Below, piece by piece: positions 22,049 to 32,660 of a DNA stretch of 64,000 nucleotides. Origin of the DNA: Limnephilus marmoratus. Taxonomy: Eukaryota > Arthropoda > Insecta > Trichoptera > Limnephilidae. Made by a program: the position numbers and the translations under genes. How positions within the stretch are numbered: position 1 is the stretch's first letter; the number at the start of each line of letters is the position of its first letter. Under the pieces are notes generated by a model. It ran no database searches and was not told the origin of the DNA. It saw only the letters and a list, made by a program, of their open reading frames with translations. Where the stretch lies: the NCBI GenBank assembly GCA_917880885.1, contig OU862916.1:54162831-54226830 (forward strand), read 5' to 3'.

Positions 22049-22981
22049 TAGAGACACTGATTCATAGCTTTAATTTTTAAGAAATGTAGCATTAATTATT
22101 GAAAAAATTGCTTTTATAGCTTTAATTTTGCGTTTTCATAGCGTTTATAGCTAAATAGGATAACGTCAAGGAATGGGAGTCGGCAAGAGGGGGATAAACA
22201 ATTAAATTGGCAAAATCACTTGAAACATGTTTATTTTATTATTGGTTGAAACTCAACATGGCACATGTTTCTACAGTAGAGTGTGTCATGTTCGTTCTAC
22301 GATCTGTCAATACAAGATTATAGCAACTATTCACAGGGGCCCATACAGTCATCAGAGCTGCCTCAGCAAATTCTCTGTGAACAATTTTTACAGCTAAGAG
22401 CAGCTGAATTGTGTCTACAGTGACTCCATCCCTCACTTGCTCTACAAGCTGTCTTTGAAAATACCTGTTACCTTCTAAGAATTTACTGTCATCAACAGAT
22501 TTAAACGTTGGAGCAAGCCTACTTTTACTTGCTAAAAGAATAGCGTCTGGTCGCTGGACATTCTGACCTACAATTGCAGGATTGAACATTTTACCTGCGT
22601 GCTCAAGAAATTGATTAGTGCTGTTGTCTTGACGGTTCAGCATATGAGATGCCAGTTTCACAGAACTCTTCTGACAACTCTCTCTTATTTGAGTTTTTAT
22701 TTGGGTTAAGACCACCCGGTTCTTTACCTCCGGCACAGCCTTTAAGGTTTTGGCAGGGAAAACACCATCACTCAATTTTGTAAAGAAAGGCTTAGGAACA
22801 CCAAGTCCTCCCAAAGCAAATGAGCGTATGGATATTTTGACCCTTCTAATACATTTACCAATTTGTTGAGTTTTGTTGTAAAAATAGCTTCTATTTCGCG
22901 TTTTAACGTTTTTATCGCTAAAACACCATTTATCGCTTTAATTCGCGAATGTATCGTTAATGCGATGAATCAGTGTCTCTA
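22049..22981 (-). mobile_element. hAT transposon, internally deleted
   Basis: The 17-bp termini TAGAGACACTGATTCAT and ATGAATCAGTGTCTCTA are perfect inverted repeats. They are flanked by an exact 8-bp direct repeat TGTATAGT (22041-22048 and 22982-22989), which is diagnostic of hAT insertions, and the TAGAG start suits that superfamily. Subterminal ATAGCTTTAATT-like motifs occur near 22066, 22118 and 22932 and may be transposase-binding repeats. At 933 bp it is far too short for a complete hAT; it retains only the C-terminal part of a transposase-like frame. Confidence 0.88.
22239..22814 (-). pseudogene. hAT transposase C-terminal remnant
   Basis: The frame is open for 191 codons and stays open upstream to about 22930, but the first in-frame ATG is at 22643, giving about 134 residues. 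The C-terminal end reads AALMTVWAPVNSC then YNLVLTDRRTNM...VETCAMLSFNQ, which resembles the end of hAT transposases just around the dimerisation motif. The usual ERxFS-like segment between the two halves appears to be missing, so the protein is probably non-functional. The N-terminal half is not recognised. It lies wholly within the hAT termini. Confidence 0.6.
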
Positions 22982-23353
22982 TGTATAGTGCATTTTACAC
23001 TCATGTCCAGAAACTTCCCAATAAACAAAGGTAAGCTTAATAAAATTAAATATGAAAGATGCTTCGAGGAAAATAATTTGTGATTTTATCATGAAAATGG
23101 CGTTATAAAAATCATCCAATTATGGCAAAAAATATTTTCAATTATCTTAATTCTTTCTTGAGCACATTACCAATATCACTGGTCACTGGCATGTCTGGGG
23201 TCCAGAAGTCGAGAGGTCTTAAATTGGCGGCACCTGTTTTAACTCGACCATTTAGCATTTTATGTGTGTAAATTTGTTTTTACGTTCCGTTTCCAATTTT
23301 GAAAATCTGTTATATCCACTTTATTATTCAGTCAAGCCTTACTTTAACTAGAT

Positions 23354-23728
23354 GAGCACAGGCGTCGGGTGGGAATGCTATCCTTGTTCTACCGGTATTA
23401 CAATGGAAGATGCTCTGAAGAACTAGCATCATTGATCCCTTCGGCACCGGTGCATAGTCGGGAAACACGCCAAACGCGTGCCCAACATTTGTACACGGTT
23501 GACATTTGTCACATGAGAACGGGTCGTTTCTTCGACTCGTTCTTGTGTTCAACAGCTCGGCTGTGGAATGATTTGCCGGCCTCTGTGTTTCCTCCTTCCT
23601 ACAACATGGGTCTCTTCAAGACCAATGTTCATTCCTTCCTCTCCTCAAAAAGACTCTCCACACAGCATCCCAGATGACATAGGCCCTGAGGGAAATTATT
23701 TTCCTCAGGGCCTCCTGTGTGGAGTTAA

Positions 23729-23761
<33 letters not shown>
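23354..23761 (+). mobile_element. CR1-like LINE, 5'-truncated copy with poly-A
   Basis: It is almost identical to 58404-58796, starting at GAGCACAGGCGTCGGGTGG and ending with about 30 A residues at 23732-23761. The last roughly 100 codons stay open (23369-23677, ending in the PSTQHPR-type terminus with one change). Such a clean tail and near identity show a recent insertion from a source like the copy at 57284. Confidence 0.93.
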
Positions 23762-23763
<2 letters not shown>

Positions 23764-26164
23764 TGACCAACTTTGACTGATCTTTTCAATATTATGGTAG
23801 CTACCGATGCCTGAAGAAAGTTTGAAAAAAGAATTGTCATTGAGATGGTGACGAATATCTTGCATAATTCCTTATTTGAAATAAAAAAAAGTTTCTAAAA
23901 ATATTTATTATATACATGTATTATAAATATTAAAAAAATGATAAATAGAATAAAATCCTTATAGACTTCCCCCTCCCTCTCTCCCATATGTTATGTATAT
24001 AAACTTAAGATTTCTATATCAATCTGAAGATGACTTTAACAGGCTGAAACCGGTTACGGTAAAAAATAAATTAAGATGAAAAAAGTTTTATATTTTTATC
24101 AACTTACGCCTACCTCTATTTATTGTGAAACTACTAAAAAATATTTACGGCTAAAATTAAGTAGGTACGTATTTAAGTATCTTCTTACAAATCTTATAAT
24201 TTAGAAGAAAATTTTGATTTTGATTTAATAAATAAAACAAAATTAGAAACATACCTTTTTGAACTCGAGGTGCAATATTCATAGAACTACTGGTTAATCG
24301 ATATAGATCACAGTATTCTGGTATCATTTTCCTTTTTTATTTACGCATGATACACGAACATAATTTCTGTGATATTTATTTAGGTATATTTGTAATATTT
24401 TAATAATGAAATTAAAAATGAAGTACCTATCCTACCGGAAAATAATTTTGAAATAAAATCATATCTTTCAGCAAACAGAAATATTTCCGTTAAAAAAAGC
24501 TCGGTGATCAAACGATTTATTTTTGCGACAGTCGATAACAAGTGTTGACTAAACACTACACACTCTACCGCCTAACTTCTAACCTGTGCAATGGCTTCGT
24601 CGGAGACAGGATAACAGACAGGGTTGCCCACCTCCGGGGAATTGTGCGACTGTAACTTACCCAGATTTGGAGCGGTTGATACTCTCAGTATCGCCCTGGT
24701 GAAAGACCACCATTCAGAATCGAACATTGCTTGTTGACCAGACCCTAATACCAAGCAAGGTAATTCCCGACCTTCCTCTGCCCCTCCCAACTCTCTTCTG
24801 CCTTACAACTCACAACATACCCGAATTGCGAGCTAAGATGTGAACGACGATAAGGCCAGTTAGTTACTGTGTTTATATCGTTTCTTCTAGGTAGGTAGTA
24901 CCTAATTGTAAAAAATATGAATTGTTAAAGTCGATGTCCCTGCCAGCTTTACAGGAGCTATATTTTCAACAAAATCTAAACAAGTGGTCTAGTATGACAG
25001 TATGCTGGTCGTGAAGAGAAACTAGAATCTATATCATATGGAGAACCCCCAAAAACCCCTTTATCCGATTTTAGAAGAGTTATGGATTGTAATTTATTGA
25101 TTGGATGTTATTTACAAACGAATACAAAAAACATACTTACCTAGCAGATCACTTCCGATAAACACACTTTTATTGGAAAGTTCATGCTTGGAGTAGATAT
25201 GACGTTTGCTCGCGGAGGACACTAAAGTTAAAACACTGGACATTGCATGATTTTACATTTGTTACTCCTCATTACTGTTGACATTACGTTATGAGAAGAT
25301 TAGTGGCAAAAGTAGACATTTGTATTGAAAGATTGGAGTATTTGGGAATCTTTATCTGTACCCGAGAAGCGTACGGTTGCAAGTCCAAAACACGAAATGT
25401 TCAGAAGAGCTGAAAAACCACGTATTTTTTTTTTTAAACTTTCACAAATATTGATAGGTTAAAAAACAACATTTTTCAATCAGTTTAAAGAGATTAGCTA
25501 AAAAAATATAGGTATTTGACTTCTGATCGAACTTGCATTTGTATGGTTCTAGGATACAGATATAAACTCCCAAAGACTGATTAAAAAAACCTAAAAATCC
25601 GATTTTCGGACTGGATTTACTCGAAAACGAAAGCTCAAAAATCAAAAAAATTATTTATAAAGTTGACTCCAAATGTAATTTAGATTCACCAGTTTCCGCT
25701 TGTACAACGAGGTTAACCTATCCTTGGATTAACATAACTGGATGGTTTTAAATGATTGTTGTTTGCAACGACAAGTGGTAACCCTACAAGTTAGTCGCTG
25801 TGATTGTGAACCCTTATTCTTGGTCGAAGGTACACAGAGTTAATATTGACTGTATTTCATTTAAGAATCGGTTCATTCTAGTTAAATGATAGTGAGCCGT
25901 TTACACGCATTTCATCATTTTTATTCTTGAAATAGTAATTTGATTTCTTATTGATTTTTGAATTCCACACGAACATGGATTTGCACAATTAAGTATCAAG
26001 TATGTAGTAAAATCCACATTAAGCAATGCCATAATCGAGTCAAGTAAAATTGCTGTCTTTAATTGTATAACTTAGTGGAAAATTGTGTATAAGCGCATCA
26101 AAATTTATCACCGTAAAAATAAATTAAGTTCCGCATAGTAAAACAAATTTTACAAACAATGATC
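23762..26164. other. Spacer with one ribozyme-like signature
   Basis: CTGAAGA at 24024-24030, followed by GAAACCGG at 24046-24053, has the same layout as the hammerhead-like motif at 46792. A GC-richer patch lies at 24540-24850, with a 72-codon minus-strand frame that I do not recognise. The rest is AT-rich without supported features. Confidence 0.4.
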
Positions 26165-27184
26165 TTAACCCCTCAGGCCTCGACCAAAGTCAGAGGGTCA
26201 AAATATTTCCACTTTGTAAAAATCCACATAAATGAAATATTTTTGAACGTATCCGAAAACTAAAAATGGTTTTTGAAAGTGATTAAATATGCTTTCAAGT
26301 TTTATAAATCGAGTTTAAAATTTTGCTTGCAAATATAAAAAAAAGTTTTAAAAATGGCTAACCTTACATTTTTCTAGCTAAAATCACTGATTTATAAACG
26401 TTACTGTCACCTCATTTTTTTGTAGTTTCATGTAAAAATAATTATTAAAAAATTCTCAAAGATTCTTGGATTTGTTTTTAAATTGCGGTCCAAAATGTTG
26501 TTTTCATAAAGATGTACATTTTACTTATTTTGTGGTTAACTTCTATATAAAGCGTTGTGTTTTCTCTTTCTAATACCGTTTATTTATTTATTTTTATTTT
26601 TTATTATTATTTACGGACAAATAGTCCAATTAACAATATAACAATAACACGAATAGAAAAAAAGAGAGATCACAATGAAAGGAGATTACATATAGATCAG
26701 AGGTTCCCAAACTTATTTTTCTCGTAGACCCCTTTCAGAATTTTACTGATTTCGGTGGACCCCCTGCTGCTACGAGTACATTTCTACCGTATTCCCAAAA
26801 CTGATCAAAAGTGTAAAGATTAGATCTAACGATGGAAATTTGCGTGGCGGTTGAGTTCCAACCCTAAATTCGGAGTGGTATAAATAAAAAATAGTGTATT
26901 TTCTTGTGTTCTATTTATTAAAATAATATATTACAGACTTAGGGAGTAAATACTATAGATGACTCAATTTTTTATTTTTTATTTCATAAATTGTTAGTAT
27001 AACTATTTAAGAATGTGTTCCCAAAGTTATAAATAAAAATTTCAATTCGTTATTATGAGGGTGTTTGTGCCGAACCGCGTGGTAAACTCATTCTTCTCGA
27101 AACGACTTTTTTGGAATTTGTGTGCACTGTAGCTCAGAAAGTTTTTAATCAAACATTTAAAAATGTGCAGATACCTTATTTATA

Positions 27185-27559
27185 CAGGGTGTTAAGGGAC
27201 GTACTTGACTTACTTTAACCAGTGATTCCTGACATTATTTGGAGTAAAAAATGTAAATGAAATTTTGGTCTCCGGTGACTTTTTTTGACGACTTTTTTTT
27301 TTCAAAATTTTTTTCTTCAAAATCAAACAAAAAAAAAATTCTTCTACACATCGTTACTGGTCACTCAGCCGGGTGTCTGACAAACCCCTTACCCCGCCTC
27401 CAACTTTTCAACAACTATCATTTTTTTTTTTTTTGTAGAAAAAATAAAAAAAAACATCAAAAATGTCACCGGAGACCAAAATTTCATTTACATTTTTTAC
27501 TTTAAATAATGTCAGGAATCACTGGTTAAAGTAAGTCAAGTACGTCCCTTAACACCCTG
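27185..27559. mobile_element. Foldback MITE nested in hAT
   Basis: Left end CAGGGTGTTAAGGGACGTAC and right end GTACGTCCCTTAACACCCTG are perfect inverted repeats; the arms continue for about 100 bp through TTTAACCAGTGATTCCTGACAT and GGTCTCCGGTGAC. TA flanks both sides (27183-27184 and 27560-27561), pointing to a Tc1/mariner-type mechanism. This is the best-preserved copy of the family. Confidence 0.9.
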
Positions 27560-28055
27560 TATAATTTCTATCTATGTGAACCGAAATTCGTAGTAATATC
27601 ATTGTTAAAAGTATTTTTTAATTACAAAAAAATGGCAAAAAATCAATTTTCCTGTTTACACACCTGTAAAAAATTAAATTTCCAATTTTTTGGGAAAAAG
27701 TTAAGTTTACATAGAAGAGGCACATGTTCTTAAATTAAATTCAAAACCCTATTGATTTGAGATGAAAACTGTGGTCTCCAAAATGCACACAAAAGCTACG
27801 CCTGATGATGACGTTCGATGTTGCAGCTGATCATTTTCATATATTCCGAGGAAATGCTTCGAAAAATTCACAATATGTTCTTAAATAGATATGTAAAATG
27901 ACCTCAAAGTTTCAATAAATTATACACATTTCTTCCATGCCAAAAAATTCATGAAAATCATTAAAAAAAACCAGTCCTGCATTTCCCACCTTAATAGAAT
28001 TAAATATCGAATATGCAAGTTTTTACAAGTAACAGTCGCTGACCTTCTAAAAATA

Positions 28056-28362
28056 CACTACTCAAAAAAATAAGGGAGGTTTTAAAAAAAGGAAATTATT
28101 GCTAAATATTAAGGCTATCTGATTCATAAGCCGGCCTGACTGAAAAAAAATTCAAGCCCGTGTACCAATAAAAAACAAAAAATTAGGATTGCATGAGAAC
28201 CGTAGCTCCTAAAAAAAAAAAAAATATGAAAATTATAATCTTAAAGCTTCAAATTGCTTTTTTCAAAGTCTCAATACGACCATTTTTCACCGAAGTACAG
28301 CCCGTCAAAAATCACCGAAAAAATTGGATTTTTTTTGCTCCCTTAATTTTTTTGAGTAAGTG
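28056..28362. mobile_element. Second MITE nested in hAT, TA-flanked
   Basis: The termini CACTACTCAAAAAAATAAGG and its near-complement ending TTTTTTGAGTAAGTG are inverted repeats of about 25 bp. TA precedes (28054-28055) and follows (28363-28364). This resembles Tc1-like MITEs with CACT...AGTG ends. No coding content. Confidence 0.8.
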
Positions 28363-28688
28363 TATTATCTGCCTAAATTGATAGTTAAAGTCAAGCCATC
28401 ATTTTTGTTCTTTACTATCGAAACCAGATAAATTTTCGTGGACCCCCACATACAACTTGTGGACCCCCATTTCTTTATCTCGCCAACGTAGACCCCTGTT
28501 GAGTCTCCCATGGACCCCTGGGGGTCCACCTGGACCACTTTGGGAATCACTGATATAGATGAAGAGCATTGACAAAATACATATAATATAAAAGTACATA
28601 GAGAAGATAACTACAAGTAGCTTGAAGATGGATTTAAAAAGACTTTAAAAAACCACATTGCATAACGACTGCCGAAAGTCATTTAGGC

Positions 28689-29028
28689 TTACACCAAAAA
28701 ATTCAATGCTTTGATTTGCGTTGACAAGTCTCGACATTCTGGATAAAGGAGAATGATATCCATAATTAGTAGAATGTTGAGCAACAGCAATTCATTATTT
28801 CGGAGTCTACGGGAAGGAATGTTGAACTGGATGAGTTGTAACAAAGCAGGTGTGTCAGTAATACTGTTGATAATTTTGAAAATGCTTATTAGATCAGAGT
28901 CCTTTCTACGTTTTTCTAAAGAGGAAATGTTTAAAGTTTGTTCAATTTCATCATACGAGTATTCTCCTCTTTCAAGTCCTAACCTCCAAGCAATTCCTCG
29001 TAGGAAGCGATGTTTTCCTACGAGGATT
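28689..29028 (-). pseudogene. LINE ORF2 C-terminal remnant
   Basis: Minus-strand translation gives HRFLRGIAWRLGL, then SLEKRRKDSDLISIFKIINS and LLQLIQFNIPSR, ending ALNFLV and stop TAA at 28689-28691. These follow the conserved pattern of the region after RT in many jockey/CR1/L2-like LINEs (SLE-x-RR-x(3)-DL, K-IIN, LL, F-VP-R). The frame starts without a Met because the element is 5'-truncated. The frame is open for about 113 codons. Confidence 0.75.
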
Positions 29029-29130
29029 GTTCATATTTCCCACTGTGATAGTAATGGAGACACAATGATTTCTTTGAGACCTAAATGTATAGTAGTTATG
29101 AAAATCGAACGAATTAGCCCGAGGAGTTAA

Positions 29131-29584
29131 TATAATTACGTTATTACGAACTGCCTCGCATAAAGGTACACTATAATCAAGATATTATTAAAGCGAATGG
29201 AAGCAGAAGCGTTCAATTCAGTTTCATAATATGCAGTCGAACGCGTTCCCCCGTTTTTAAATGCACTTTTAAAGTGAGTAATAGTGATTGGTGCAAGCAG
29301 AACAAAAGTGTGGCATTGCGCTGAAGGAATGTCAGGCTTCGGTCGCAACGAGCTTTGGAGGCATTTACTCTATCTTCACCCGACCAATAGCCTGCCAGCG
29401 CGTCCCTTCGTTCGCATAACTCTCGCAGGCCAAATCGGCTTCCCCTCGCCCCCGGCCGCGTTAATAGTCGCGGACTTTATTGTTTTCGCAATGAAATCCA
29501 ACTTTTATTGCCTTACCTCTGTGGTCGTGCGAATAAAGGCCGTTACACACGAGGAATATAATATATTAATATATATGTGTATCA
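29131..29584. other. GC-richer unique segment, no gene assigned
   Basis: Around 29330-29480 the sequence is clearly richer in G+C and CpG than its surroundings, and it includes GACCAATAG. A 112-codon plus-strand frame (29284-29622) crosses it but has no recognisable motif and runs into the foldback repeat, so it is not called as a gene. It could be a host-derived promoter or exon remnant. Confidence 0.4.
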
Positions 29585-29875
29585 GTGACGGTTTTCCGAG
29601 TTTTCAATGGCTGGAGTGCTAAAATTGAAAAATACGACGTTATTGCTGTTGTTGTAACTGAAAATGATTTTTTTTTTTAATTTTCAACTTTTCGTATGAA
29701 GATCTTCAGTTTGAGGATGCGGTGCATCCCCAAACTGAACAAAAACCTGAAAATCTTCATAAAAAATGTGAAATTTTGAACAAAAAAATCGTTTTCAGCT
29801 ATAACAACATCAATAACGTCAGATTTTTCAATCTTAGCACTCTAGCTTACTGAAAACTCACGGACTCGTCATACA
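29585..29875. mobile_element. Long foldback MITE
   Basis: Two arms of about 120-130 bp face each other around a small loop near TGCGGTGCA (29720). Landmarks: GAGTGCTAAAATTGAAAAAT at left versus ATTTTTCAATCTTAGCACTC at right; AGATCTTCAGTTTGAGGAT versus ATCCCCAAACTGAAC then AAATCTTCAT. Almost the whole element is inverted repeat. Confidence 0.85.
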
Positions 29876-29900
29876 GTCGTCACAGGCGGGTAATATATCA

Positions 29901-30140
29901 ACCGGTCAGTGGCTGAGTGGGCATCGCGTTTGAATTCCACCCGGGCGTCGCGTGTTCGATTCCTTGGCTGGCTAAATCCACCATCATGACACAAGCAACA
30001 TTTTCCGCTTACTGTGGTAGTATTAGGAGATTTTCAAACATTTTTGGATTATTCGTAATTCGTAACCCGGGAATATTTGTCTTTCTTTTAAAAAGAAAAC
30101 AAATCAAAAATATCTCACGATATCGCTCGCCATACAAATC
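29901..30140 (+). mobile_element. tRNA-derived SINE
   Basis: An A box TGGCTGAGTGGGC (29910-29922) and a B box GTTCGATTCC (29954-29963) have polymerase III spacing. The tRNA-unrelated part contains CATCATGACACAAGCAACATTTTCC and ends near a short AAAAAGAAAACAAA-type tract. Flanking diverged direct repeats AGTCGTCACAGGCGGGTAAT (29875) and AGTCGTCATAGGCGCGTAAT (30148) surround it. Confidence 0.75.
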
Positions 30141-30170
30141 CATATAGTCGTCATAGGCGCGTAATATAAT

Positions 30171-30700
30171 ATGTATGGGCGTAGCCTAGATTATATTCCT
30201 TGGTCTGTTAGTCGGGCGATATGTTGTAATTTATATTCCTCTCCTTCATATATCTTTATATTGCTTTCGTGTCGTGTATTTTATAACGTAACTTGTACAC
30301 GCCCACGTATATTTATATCTTAGGTATGTTCCTCGTGTGTAACAAGCTTTACACACGTGCCGTTCATTCGGTACACACTCACACACATATACGCAATGCA
30401 CGGGTACAGGTGTGTGCGTGTTGTGCAATACCCGTACGTACACGACGAGAGGCATAAAGGTACGAGTGCAAAGTACTTGACAATAAAACGTATTACCCTT
30501 TAACTGCGGAAATATGTAATGTATTTTTCAGTTTCAGTTCGTTAACTTCGGAATTAAAAGCGATAAAATCAGTCGTAGAGAGCTGTGAATCTCAGAACTA
30601 TTATAATTATTATTTATTATAAGTTAAGTTTTTAATCTAGCAGGACTGGTAGGATGGTGGCATCTCAGTCTGCCATATTACATGAGATATACTCGTAGGT
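30171..30700. other. Spacer, nothing recognised
   Basis: Short frames on the minus strand (30246-30455) are rich in Cys, Tyr and Thr from CA/TG-rich DNA and look like chance. No repeat or RNA was assigned. Confidence 0.4.
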
Positions 30701-30720
30701 ATTCATCATCACTATTGACT

Positions 30721-31080
30721 CTACAACCACTGGTGGGTCTTGGCCTCCTCAAGAATCTTCCTCCACTTATCTCGGTTTTGTGCCAGCTCTCTCCAGTTTA
30801 GAAGCTCCAAGATAGATATGTCTTTGAGGACGTTGTAGCTCCATCTTAGTCTTGGTCTTTCCAGGCTCCATCGCCCTATTGGTCTTGAGTTCAGCAGGGA
30901 CTTTGGTACTTGATGCTCGGTCATTCTCTACACATGACCCACCGACGTTTAGCTTCTAAACAAAGTATAGAGCTCATTGTTATAACGTCTGCGCCAAAAT
31001 CCATTTTCTAGAAACGGTCCGAAGATGCGCCTCAAAATTATTCTTTCAAAAACGTCCAGTGCTCGCACATTCCTTAGATA
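30721..31080 (-). pseudogene. RTE-like LINE C-terminal fragment
   Basis: The minus strand encodes DVFERIILRRIFGPFLENGF (near 31050), then after a break ERPRLRWSYNVLKDI and NWRELAQNRDKWRKILEEAK up to the stop at 30721. This is the familiar tail of RTE/jockey-like proteins (RPRxRW, NWRELAxDRxKW, EEAK). The part between GHV and the RPR motif has lost sequence and frame. Its 3' side runs into ATCATCACTATTGAC, a possible remnant of a simple-repeat tail. Confidence 0.78.
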
Positions 31081-31140
31081 TACAATTATGTGAGATATAT
31101 ATTATGTGAGATATGTACAACTATTATACGAGATATATGT

Positions 31141-31616
31141 TACTTTTTTTACATTAACTACACACAGGATGCCCTGAGGAAAATAATTTCCCTCACGGCC
31201 TACGAGTATGTCATCTAAGATGCTATGTGGTGGGTCTTTTTGAGGAGAGGAAGGAGTGGACATTGGCCTTGAAGAGAACCATGTTGTAAGAAGGCGGAAA
31301 CACATAGGCCGGCAAATCGTTCCACAGCCGAGCTGTTGAACTCAAGAACGAATCGAAGAAGCGACCCGTTCTCATGTGACAAATGTCAACCGTGTACATA
31401 TGGTGGGCGCGCGTTTGGCGTGTTTCCCGACTATGCACCGGTGCCTTGGGGATCAATGACGCTAATTCCTCGGAGCATCTGCCATTGAAATGCCGGTATA
31501 ATAAGGATAGCACTCCCACCCGACGCCTGTACTCCGTTTGGGAGAATCTATCAAACGGACCGCCTGTTTCTGCATAGAGTCGACGGTTTTTTCCAAGTAT
31601 TTTGAATCTCCAGACA
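31141..31616 (-). mobile_element. CR1-like LINE 3' fragment
   Basis: It is the reverse complement of about 58300-58785 of the CR1-like LINE: on the minus strand CTCGACTC..., GTTTGATAGATTCTCCC, GTCGGGTGGGAGTGC, GAGAACGGGTCG, then the terminal GTGTGTAGTTAATGT. A 98-codon open part (31223-31519) keeps the C-terminal signature. Compared with 57284 it has lost about 25 bp next to the CTCCCA block. Older than the copy at 23354. Confidence 0.88.
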
Positions 31617-32257
31617 GAAATTTCACTCTATGAAAAATCTCCTCATCGAAATAATATCAATTCGGACGCGAGAGATTGAAGCCTGAGATGTTTTTATATT
31701 GTCTATATCCGACTTATCTACTTCAACTTAGTTGCTAAGGAAAACTAATTCAAGATAATCCTTGTGACATTTCAAGGTTCAAAAATCTTTTGAATCCGTG
31801 CTTAAAACCTAATTATGCAAACGGCCTATCGCCAAACATCTTATCATTTTACGGAGCCTATCTAAAACGACTTAGGCAGGAGTGATTTTCTAACTGAAAC
31901 AGTTTAACTTTCAAAATGTCAAGTCGATAAGTGACACAAAATTGGAAGATTATGTAAAATCAACGTGTTAGAAATCTGTTGTGGACTCCTGTATATTGAT
32001 TGCGTCGTGCAAGTGTATAGCAGCTCCACAGGTGATGCCATGAGCCAGGTGCCAGGTGGTAGTAGTACTATGGGGCTGCATGTACCTGTACCTTGGAACA
32101 TTTTAATGGTCGCGGGTAAATGAAAACGCTGAGGTCGTGATACGCCACGCTGCATTTTCTATCGTTCCAATTGCAATCATGTTGATGTTATCGTTCTGCC
32201 AATATTTGCGTGAATCAACCAGCAATATTGTGTTTTGCAATATTTGTACATATCAAT
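31617..32257. other. Spacer left of BEL/Pao element 2
   Basis: No feature recognised. A 78-codon minus-strand frame here shows no family motif. Confidence 0.4.
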
Positions 32258-32410
32258 TGTTAAGAAATTAAAGTTGATATTTAGTTGAGCAAGGGTTGAA
32301 ATGTTTCTCCGCTTTTAACAAAGAGGTCAGGCATAGTTGTGGTTCGAGGATTTACACATAGATGTCAGGGTTGGCTATAGTCTTCCCTCCCAAATGGACC
32401 CTGTTGTAAA

Positions 32411-32419
32411 TTTATAAAT
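32411..32419 (+). promoter_or_regulatory. TATA box in 5' LTR of element 2
   Basis: TTTATAAAT is the only strong TATA-like motif in the LTR and lies about 130 bp upstream of the AATAAA signal, leaving room for a short R region. No initiator was fixed with confidence. Confidence 0.5.
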
Positions 32420-32544
32420 AGGATGAATTCATTATTTTCTACCTCTTTCTGCATTAGTTTGCCTTTAAAAGGAAACGTTAGATTATCAGTCCGTTGGGGG
32501 GATTTAATAATTTATTTGGATTGGAATTGTTGTACATTATTGCC

Positions 32545-32550
32545 AATAAA
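32545..32550 (+). promoter_or_regulatory. Poly-A signal in LTR of element 2
   Basis: AATAAA, with the functional copy at 39288-39293 in the 3' LTR. It is followed by a TTAATTTTGT stretch typical of a downstream T/GT-rich element. Confidence 0.6.
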
Positions 32551-32642
32551 TTAATTTTGTATCTACCTTGAATTTCTTGTTGAAGTTTTTGAAGACCTAA
32601 AAACTTACATTATTTGATTAATCGAATCAAAACCCTAACATT

Positions 32643-32660
32643 TGGTCCTTCGAGCCGGAT
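32643..32660 (+). other. Primer-binding site, tRNA-Tyr type
   Basis: TGGTCCTTCGAGCCGGAT lies two bases after the 5' LTR and is identical to the site in BEL element 1. It pairs with the expected 3' end of tRNA-Tyr. Confidence 0.82.

Larger units (their letters stand above)
26698..28552. mobile_element. hAT-like non-autonomous transposon
   Basis: The ends are CAGAGGTTCCCAAACT and ACTTTGGGAATCACTG, imperfect inverted repeats. An exact 8-bp target duplication ATATAGAT flanks it at 26690-26697 and 28553-28560. Subterminal GTAGACCCC and GTGGACCCCC motifs recur near both ends (for example 26728, 26756, 28438, 28457, 28509). No transposase frame is visible. Two younger MITEs lie inside. Confidence 0.88.
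26581..29028 (-). mobile_element. LINE fragment (5'-truncated), split by a hAT element
   Basis: The minus strand carries a conserved LINE C-terminal region (28689-29028), then an untranslated 3' end that reaches an A-rich tail, seen as TATTTATTTATTTTTATTT at 26581. Both edges coincide with the break in the piggyBac-like element, judged against the intact copy at 19.5 kb. The hAT-like element 26698-28552 interrupts the 3' untranslated part. Confidence 0.75.
26169..29126. mobile_element. piggyBac-like element, interrupted by nested insertions
   Basis: TTAA (26165-26168) precedes CCCCTCAGGC, and a GCCCGAGGAG end precedes TTAA (29127-29130): TTAA flanks with C-rich termini fit piggyBac-type elements. 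The outer pieces 26169-26580 and 29029-29126 together match the copy at 19095-19579. Between them sits a LINE. No transposase frame exists, so it was non-autonomous. Confidence 0.75.
32258..32640 (+). repeat. 5' LTR of BEL/Pao element 2
   Basis: Starts TGTTAAGAAATTAAAG and ends AAAACCCTAACA. Repeated at 39001-39382/39383; only the terminal base differs (A here, T there), which may be flank rather than LTR. Confidence 0.95.

Noticed and set aside
24572..24790. 72-codon minus-strand frame in a GC-richer patch
   Set aside because: No motif and no repeat match within the window; length is within chance for such composition.
28753..29130. 125-codon plus-strand frame
   Set aside because: It is the antisense shadow of the conserved LINE C-terminal region read on the minus strand.
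29284..29622. 112-codon frame as a host gene
   Set aside because: It runs directly into the foldback element at 29585 and has no recognisable domain; kept only as a GC-rich segment.
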